Below are positions 59,337 through 64,000 of a DNA stretch of 64,000 nt, piece by piece. The position numbers and the translations under genes are program-made. The notes beneath the pieces are model-generated. The model saw only the letters and a list, made by a program, of their open reading frames with translations. It ran no database searches and was not told where the DNA came from. The stretch spans positions 1 to 64,000 of the forward strand of contig NZ_JAGEOJ010000035.1 of the NCBI RefSeq assembly GCF_017573505.1, read 5' to 3'. The stretch's first letter is position 1; every line of letters begins with the position of its first letter. The stretch is from Actinomadura barringtoniae. Its GTDB lineage: Bacteria; Actinomycetota; Actinomycetes; Streptosporangiales; Streptosporangiaceae.

Positions 59337-61091
59337 TCAGGGGCCGGTGATGACGGCGGCGGGCAGCTTGCCGCCGTCGTCCCAGGCGGCGAAGCTCAGC
59401 GTCGCCTTCTGGCCCGGGTTCAGGGTGAACGTGGCGCTCTTGGCGGTGCGCTCGCCCTTGGAGTCGGTCCGTTCGACCGTCACCGTGTAGGTGCCGACCG
59501 AGCCGGGCTTGGACGAGGTGAGCGAGAACGCGTCGCCCTGCAGCGGGAGCTCGGCGGTGAACGTACCGCCGCCCTGCACGTCGGCCGCGACCGTGAACGT
59601 GTGGGAGTCCGGCGCGTCCTTCACGCCGAACTCGATCGTGGGCTTCTGGGCGGACGTGGTGGTGTAGCTCAGCTTGGTGCCGTCGGTTCCCGGGTCGAGA
59701 GTCTGCTTGTCGCCGGGCTTCAGGTGGATGCCGCTGACCGTGTACTCGTAGCCGTCGCCGATGACGCCGACGGTGGCGTTGTCTGCCGGGTCGTCCATGT
59801 CTGTGGCGTCGAGCGTGACCTTCACGTGCACGCCATCGGGGATGTAGTAGTCCGGCTCGGACCCGGATGTCGTGCCGACTCTCGGGTAGTCGACCCGCGC
59901 GCCCGGGATCTCGTTGTAGTACTTGCCGCCCTGATAGCCCGTACGGCGGCCGGAGTCGTCGGTGAGCAGCAGCCGCGCACCGTCGGCGTTGTCGACGTAG
60001 TACTCGGTCGGGTCGGCGTCCTCCTGCCGCTTGCCGGCCGTTCCGCGGGTGTCGTCGAACGGGGAGGGCTGCACGCCCAGGCCCGGCGAGATCGGGTCGA
60101 AGTCCATGGTCTGGGTCTTGGAGGTGCCCGACCACGCGCCCACCGGATTGTTGGGGTTGGTGGTCGTGTTGTACCGCCAGGTGTCGGCCTTGCGGTCGAC
60201 CAGGACCGCCCGTTCCTCGTTCGGGAAGTTGTTGTCGTACACGAGGATGCTGTAGGTCCCGTTGCGGTTGTCGCGGACGGCGTACGGCGTGACCTCGTGC
60301 CCGCCCTCGCCCGCCTGGAGCACCCCGAGTGCGTACCGCTCCGGGTTGTTGCGCGTCAGGGCCTTGATCAGCTTGTCGGTGACCTGGTTCGGGGTGCCCG
60401 TGACCCGCTTGGAAACGACGCTGGGCAGCCACTGGAAGGCGAAGTTGTAGGCGATCTGGCGCTGCAGTGCGTCGTTGCGGGGCAGGCGTAGTGCAGGCGT
60501 GGTCGCTCCGCGGAACGTCTGCGGGTCGAGCTTCCGTTCGCGCAGCAGCTCGCTGGCCATCGCCATGCCGTAGCAGTGGCCGCCGTCCATGCCCTTGTTC
60601 TTGTGGCGCATCCACCGGTCGGCGGCGTCCGAGAGGTGGCACGCGCTTTGGTCGATGTAGCCGCACACCGAGTCGCCGAAGAGCTTGCGCAGCTCGACGA
60701 CGGTCAGGTTGGTGGGCGCGCCCACGCCGTCGGACTTGCCGTAGTTGGCGAACGAGAAGCCGTCCTTGGGAGCACGGAATCCGCTGTCCGCCAGCATGCG
60801 CGTCGCGGGCTTCGGCTTCGGCTTGGGTTTTGGCCTGGGCTTCGGCTTGGGCTTGGGTTTCGGCCTGGGTTTCGGCTTCGGCTTCGGCTTGGACGTCGGT
60901 CCGGTGGCGGCGGTCGCGGTGGCAGCGCGATGGGCCGTGGTGGTCCCGGTGGCCGTTCCCGCCGACGCGACCGTTCCTGCGGCGACGGCCGGCATCATGC
61001 TCACCGCGGCCGTGACCGCGATCCCGACGATGACGCGCGGTCTGCCCCGCCCTGGTCCGCGTCCGTCCGACGCGGGCGTGTTCTGGTTCAT
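59337..61091 (-). CDS. Secreted papain-like cysteine hydrolase candidate
   Basis: 584-residue exported protein. Signal or anchor region at about 18-40, Thr/Ala linker, then a (KP)n/RP wall-spanning tract at 68-96. The middle domain has Cys173 in GGHCYGMAMASELL, His265 in GEGGHEVTPYAV and Asp286/Asn287 in YSILVYDNNFPNE, an order and spacing like a papain-fold Cys-His-Asp/Asn centre. The C-terminal 200 residues are beta-rich, Ig-like sequence (SHTFTVAADVQGGGTF, GTYTVTVERTDSKG). ATG 61091. I recognise no characterised family; protease, transglutaminase or amidase activity are all possible. Confidence 0.75.
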   Translation of the reverse strand: MNQNTPASDGRGPGRGRPRVIVGIAVTAAVSMMPAVAAGTVASAGTATGTTTAHRAATATAATGPTSKPKPKPKPRPKPKPKPKPRPKPKPKPKPATRMLADSGFRAPKDGFSFANYGKSDGVGAPTNLTVVELRKLFGDSVCGYIDQSACHLSDAADRWMRHKNKGMDGGHCYGMAMASELLRERKLDPQTFRGATTPALRLPRNDALQRQIAYNFAFQWLPSVVSKRVTGTPNQVTDKLIKALTRNNPERYALGVLQAGEGGHEVTPYAVRDNRNGTYSILVYDNNFPNEERAVLVDRKADTWRYNTTTNPNNPVGAWSGTSKTQTMDFDPISPGLGVQPSPFDDTRGTAGKRQEDADPTEYYVDNADGARLLLTDDSGRRTGYQGGKYYNEIPGARVDYPRVGTTSGSEPDYYIPDGVHVKVTLDATDMDDPADNATVGVIGDGYEYTVSGIHLKPGDKQTLDPGTDGTKLSYTTTSAQKPTIEFGVKDAPDSHTFTVAADVQGGGTFTAELPLQGDAFSLTSSKPGSVGTYTVTVERTDSKGERTAKSATFTLNPGQKATLSFAAWDDGGKLPAAVITGP

Positions 61092-61270
61092 GAGTTCCCC
61101 GTGTGGTGCCCTGGAGCGGCCATGACGCCTGCTCCACGTGGTCGGGGACCCTACTAATGATCATGCTCCGACCAGGGCGTTCATGATCGGCTTTGCGGGA
61201 TCATGGGGCGCGGCACGGGTCATGGAGAGCGAAGACCTGCCGTTAAGGCACATATGGCAGTCTTGATCGC

Positions 61271-62113
61271 ATGTACCCCTCATCTGCGCTCGGGGAGTTC
61301 CTGCGATCGCGCCGGGCCCGGCTCCGGCCTGAGGACCTCGGGCTGAACGCCGGGGTGAAGCATCGGCGCGTGGCGGGACTGCGGCGCGAGGAGCTGGCTC
61401 CGCTCGCCGGGGTCAGCGTCGGGTACTACACGCGGCTGGAGCAGGGCCAGAGCCCGAACGTCTCCGACGAGGTCCTCGACTCGCTCGCCCGCGTTCTGCG
61501 GCTCAACGGGGACGAGCGCGACCACCTGCACCGGCTGGCCCGGATCGTGCGGGTGAAAGAGCAGGCCAGGCCGGAGGTGCTGCGGCCCGGCATCAGGCTC
61601 ATGGTCGACTCGTTCACCGAGGCGCCCGCGGTCGCGGTCGGACGGCGCGGCGACTTCCTGGCGTGGAACCCGCTCGGGCACGCCCTCCTCGCGCCACACT
61701 GGCCGTTCGACGGCGACGAGAAGCCGAACTTCATCCTCATGGACTTCCTGGAGCTGGACTTCTCCCGCGCGCTCTACCCGGACTGGGAGCAGAAGGCGCG
61801 CGACGACGTCGCCTACCTGGAGGGCTCGCTGAGCCGCTTCCCCGGGGACGAGGGCCTGACCGCCATGATCGACGAGCTGCTGGAGCTGAGCCCCGAGTTC
61901 CGCGCGCTGTGGAACGAGCATCCGGTCAGCAACTGCGCGTCCATCTCGCGGGACTACGACCACCCCGAAGTCGGGATCATGACGCTCACCGCCGAGCTCC
62001 TGCGCACGCCCGACGACGAGGGTCAGGGCGTGACGATGTTCCAGGCCGTGGAAGGGCCGTCGGCCGAACGACTGCGACGGCTCACCGAGCTGGTGGCCGC
62101 CGCGGCTCGCTGA
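61271..62113 (+). CDS. XRE-family regulator, MmyB type
   Basis: 280-residue regulator with an N-terminal XRE helix-turn-helix (LGEFLRSRRARLRPEDLGL, RRVAGLRREELAPLAGVSVG, YYTRLEQGQ) and the MmyB-like ligand-binding domain (RGDFLAWNPLGHALL, HPEVGIMTLTAELL). ATG 61271 (MYPSSALGEF). It ends 10 bp from the convergent MFS gene and is divergent from the secreted hydrolase. Target and ligand unknown. Confidence 0.92.
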   Translation: MYPSSALGEFLRSRRARLRPEDLGLNAGVKHRRVAGLRREELAPLAGVSVGYYTRLEQGQSPNVSDEVLDSLARVLRLNGDERDHLHRLARIVRVKEQARPEVLRPGIRLMVDSFTEAPAVAVGRRGDFLAWNPLGHALLAPHWPFDGDEKPNFILMDFLELDFSRALYPDWEQKARDDVAYLEGSLSRFPGDEGLTAMIDELLELSPEFRALWNEHPVSNCASISRDYDHPEVGIMTLTAELLRTPDDEGQGVTMFQAVEGPSAERLRRLTELVAAAAR

Positions 62114-62122
62114 GCTGATCGT

Positions 62123-63574
62123 TCAGCGCCTCGCCCGTCGCGACGCGGCCCCTGGCAGCAGCGCCGCACCCGCGGCACCCGCGGCGCCGGCCAGCAGAAC
62201 GGCTCCGGCCACCAGGAACGCGGCGTGCAGCCCGCCGAGAGTCGCCAGCGCCTCGCTGGTCGTCGACGCCAGCGCGTCACTGCGCGCGGCGACGATGGCG
62301 GTCAGTCCCGCCACCCCGATCGCCCCGACGAACGTGGGCATCTGCGCCAGGCTGCCCGCCACGCCCTGATCGGCCTCGTCCAGCCCGGACGTGATCGTCG
62401 TGACCACCGACACCACCGTCAGCACGTGCCCGAACCCCATCGCGACCGACGTCACCAGCAACACGGCCAGCCCGCCCTCGACCGGCAGGAACACCATCGC
62501 GGCGGTCCCGGCCGCCTGAACGGTCAGCCCGACCATGATCGTGAAGACCGTCCCGCGCGCGCTGATCAGCCGCGCCACCACGGTCCCGCCGGCCAGAGCC
62601 GCGAGCCCCTCACCCAGGAAGCCGAGCCCGGTCTCCAGCGGCGAGTAGCCCAGCACGTCCTGCATGTAGATGCTCAGCAGCAGCGTCGCGCCGCCGCACA
62701 TCCCGAACGTGACGATCCCGAGCGTCATCCCCCACTTCACCGTCGGCCGCCGCAGCAGCCGGAGCGGCACCAGCGGAACCGCGCTCCGCGCCTCGACGAC
62801 CAGGAACGCGCCCAGCATCACGACCGCGCCCACCAGCGTCGCCAGCGTGGGAGCGCTGCTCCAGCCCGCCTGGCCGCCGGTCGAGATCCCGTACACCAGC
62901 GCGAACAGTCCGCCGCTCGCCAGGATCGCCCCCGGCACGTCGAGCCGCGCCCGCACCCGTTCACCGGTCTCGCGTACGACCGCCACCGCGCCCGCCAGCA
63001 CCACCAGGCCCATCGCGGTCAGGATCAGCATGGTCCAGCGCCAGTTCAGCCCGCTGGTGATGAGGCCGCCGCCGATCGTCCCGATCACGAAGCCGAGCGA
63101 CAGGAGCGCGCCGTTCACCCCCAGGGCCCTGGTCCGCTGCGGCCCCTCGGGGAACGCCGACGTCATCAGCGCCAGCGCCGTCGGGCCGATCATCGCCGCC
63201 GCCACGCCCTGCCCGGCCCGCGCCGCGATCAGCACCGCCGGGACCGGCGCCGAGGCCGCCACCAGCGAGAACGCCGTGAACAGCACGACCCCCGCAATGA
63301 ACAGCCGCCGCCTGCCGATCATGTCCGACGCCCGCCCGAACAGCGGCATCAGCGCCGCCGTCGGCAGCAGGCACGCCGTCGCCACCCACTGCAGCGCCGA
63401 CGCGCTCCCGAACCCCAGATCCCGCCCGATCTCCGGCAGCGCCACCGTGATGATCGAGTAGTCCAGCCCAGTCATGAACGTCGCGCCGCACAGCGTCAAG
63501 AGAACGAGCCAGCCCCGCAGCCCCAACCGCGCCACGGGCTCCCCGGCCTTGCCTTGAATGATCTCTGTCGTCAT
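62123..63574 (-). CDS. MFS transporter, DHA2 family
   Basis: 483-residue exporter with about 14 membrane helices: TFMTGLDYSIITVALPEI (motif D1), LFGRASDMIGRRRLFI (motif A), ARAGQGVAAAMIGPTALAL and LGFVIGTIGGGLITSGLNWR (motif C). ATG 63574. Convergent with the MmyB regulator, which may or may not control it. Substrate unknown. Confidence 0.9.
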   Translation of the reverse strand: MTTEIIQGKAGEPVARLGLRGWLVLLTLCGATFMTGLDYSIITVALPEIGRDLGFGSASALQWVATACLLPTAALMPLFGRASDMIGRRRLFIAGVVLFTAFSLVAASAPVPAVLIAARAGQGVAAAMIGPTALALMTSAFPEGPQRTRALGVNGALLSLGFVIGTIGGGLITSGLNWRWTMLILTAMGLVVLAGAVAVVRETGERVRARLDVPGAILASGGLFALVYGISTGGQAGWSSAPTLATLVGAVVMLGAFLVVEARSAVPLVPLRLLRRPTVKWGMTLGIVTFGMCGGATLLLSIYMQDVLGYSPLETGLGFLGEGLAALAGGTVVARLISARGTVFTIMVGLTVQAAGTAAMVFLPVEGGLAVLLVTSVAMGFGHVLTVVSVVTTITSGLDEADQGVAGSLAQMPTFVGAIGVAGLTAIVAARSDALASTTSEALATLGGLHAAFLVAGAVLLAGAAGAAGAALLPGAASRRARR

Positions 63575-63645
63575 GTCGACAAGACTGCGGCGGCGCCCCA
63601 CCACCAACCAGCGCCGTGCTGGGGGTACATCTGCCAGGTGCACCC

Positions 63646-64000
63646 TCAGAGCAGGCCGAGCACCCGTTCCGCCTGACGGCGCAGCGTCCCCGCCGGATTG
63701 CGGGCATGCGCCGGGCCGCCGGGCTCCAGGAAGCAGAGCCACGTGAACGCCAGCAGCCGCCGCAGCTCACGCAGCCGAGCCGGATCGTCCACCTCCACGA
63801 GCGCAAGCAGCCCGTCCAGCGCGGAGGCGCGCGCGGACAGGTGCTCTACCAGCTCGGCGAGTTCGAACGCCGCGTCGCTGCGGCCGGAGTCCTCGAAGTC
63901 GAGCATCCGTACGTGCGGGTCGTCCCACAGGTAGTTGGCCAGGTTCCCGTCGGCGAGCCCGAAGACGGGCTGTACGGGCTCGGCCGCCAAGCCCTCCAGG
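63646..64000 (-). CDS. Aminoglycoside phosphotransferase-like protein (partial)
   Basis: C-terminal 117 or so residues of an APH/choline-kinase-fold protein; the frame is open to the window edge, so the start is missing. The catalytic loop is FGLADGNLANYLWDD (Asp and Asn in place, with LAD instead of HGD) and the metal-binding loop is VRMLDFEDSGRSD, followed by the helical C-lobe ending RRQAERVLGLL. Substrate unknown. Confidence 0.75.
   Translation of the reverse strand, partial: LEGLAAEPVQPVFGLADGNLANYLWDDPHVRMLDFEDSGRSDAAFELAELVEHLSARASALDGLLALVEVDDPARLRELRRLLAFTWLCFLEPGGPAHARNPAGTLRRQAERVLGLL

Overview
The window comes from a high-GC, Gram-positive actinobacterium. Evidence: very high GC throughout, many GTG starts, four-base stop/start overlaps, and two long gene strings in the order typical of Actinobacteria (ffh-rpsP-KH-rimM-trmD-rplS-lepB-rnhB-DUF2469-yraN-yifB-dprA-xerC, and rsmD-coaD-DUF177-rpmF-rnc-mutM-acyP-smc-ftsY-amtB-glnB-glnD). 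LPXTG and Tat-type exported proteins, a DivIVA-like coiled coil, a receptor kinase and an ECF sigma unit suggest a filamentous actinomycete, perhaps Streptosporangiales (Thermomonosporaceae-like); the family placement is inference.

Layout. 1-5.5 kb: xerC, and divergently yraN-yifB-dprA. 5.5-15.4 kb: DUF2469 gene, a vanZ-like gene, rnhB, two lepB paralogues separated by about 1 kb of repeat-rich DNA, rplS, trmD, rimM, a KH-protein gene, rpsP and ffh (mainly minus strand). 15.7-17.5 kb: ECF sigma factor and a membrane partner. 17.6-23.3 kb: nitrogen genes amtB-glnB-glnD and ftsY. 23.4-27.3 kb: accessory block with a DivIVA-like protein, a flavohaemoglobin, a single-domain globin lacking the proximal histidine, and a GH16 glycosidase. 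27.4-38.7 kb: smc, a Tat-exported esterase, acyP, mutM, rnc, rpmF, DUF177, coaD, a class B PBP and rsmD. 38.8-44.4 kb: LPXTG wall protein, Ser/Thr kinase, HEAT protein and an MFS exporter with metal/sulfur-sensor-type operators. 44.5-53 kb: recG, a DAK-type kinase, rpmB, thiD, a CBM2-like membrane protein, thiL, a RAM-domain protein and DUF3515. 53-57.7 kb: an overlapping operon TetR-CYP123-like-SDR-CYP51-ferredoxin-NTF2-like that resembles the mycobacterial cyp51 locus. 57.7-64 kb: methyltransferase remnant, GNAT, two secreted proteins (one with a papain-like Cys-His-Asp/Asn arrangement), XRE regulator, MFS transporter and a partial phosphotransferase.

Two themes stand out. First, tandem minisatellites of unrelated sequence occur at many places. 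In genes the periods are multiples of three, and they have produced in-frame low-complexity insertions in housekeeping enzymes: TrmD (about 150 residues), YraN (about 95) and GlnD. Intergenic arrays (14, 15, 18 and 24 bp) sit beside dprA and the lepB genes. Second, a tandem globin pair in which the single-domain copy has Tyr where its flavohaemoglobin neighbour has the haem-ligating His87, with an apparent direct-repeat operator before the flavohaemoglobin gene. No tRNA, rRNA, CRISPR array, prophage or insertion sequence was recognised. Family assignments come from motif recognition by eye, without database searches.
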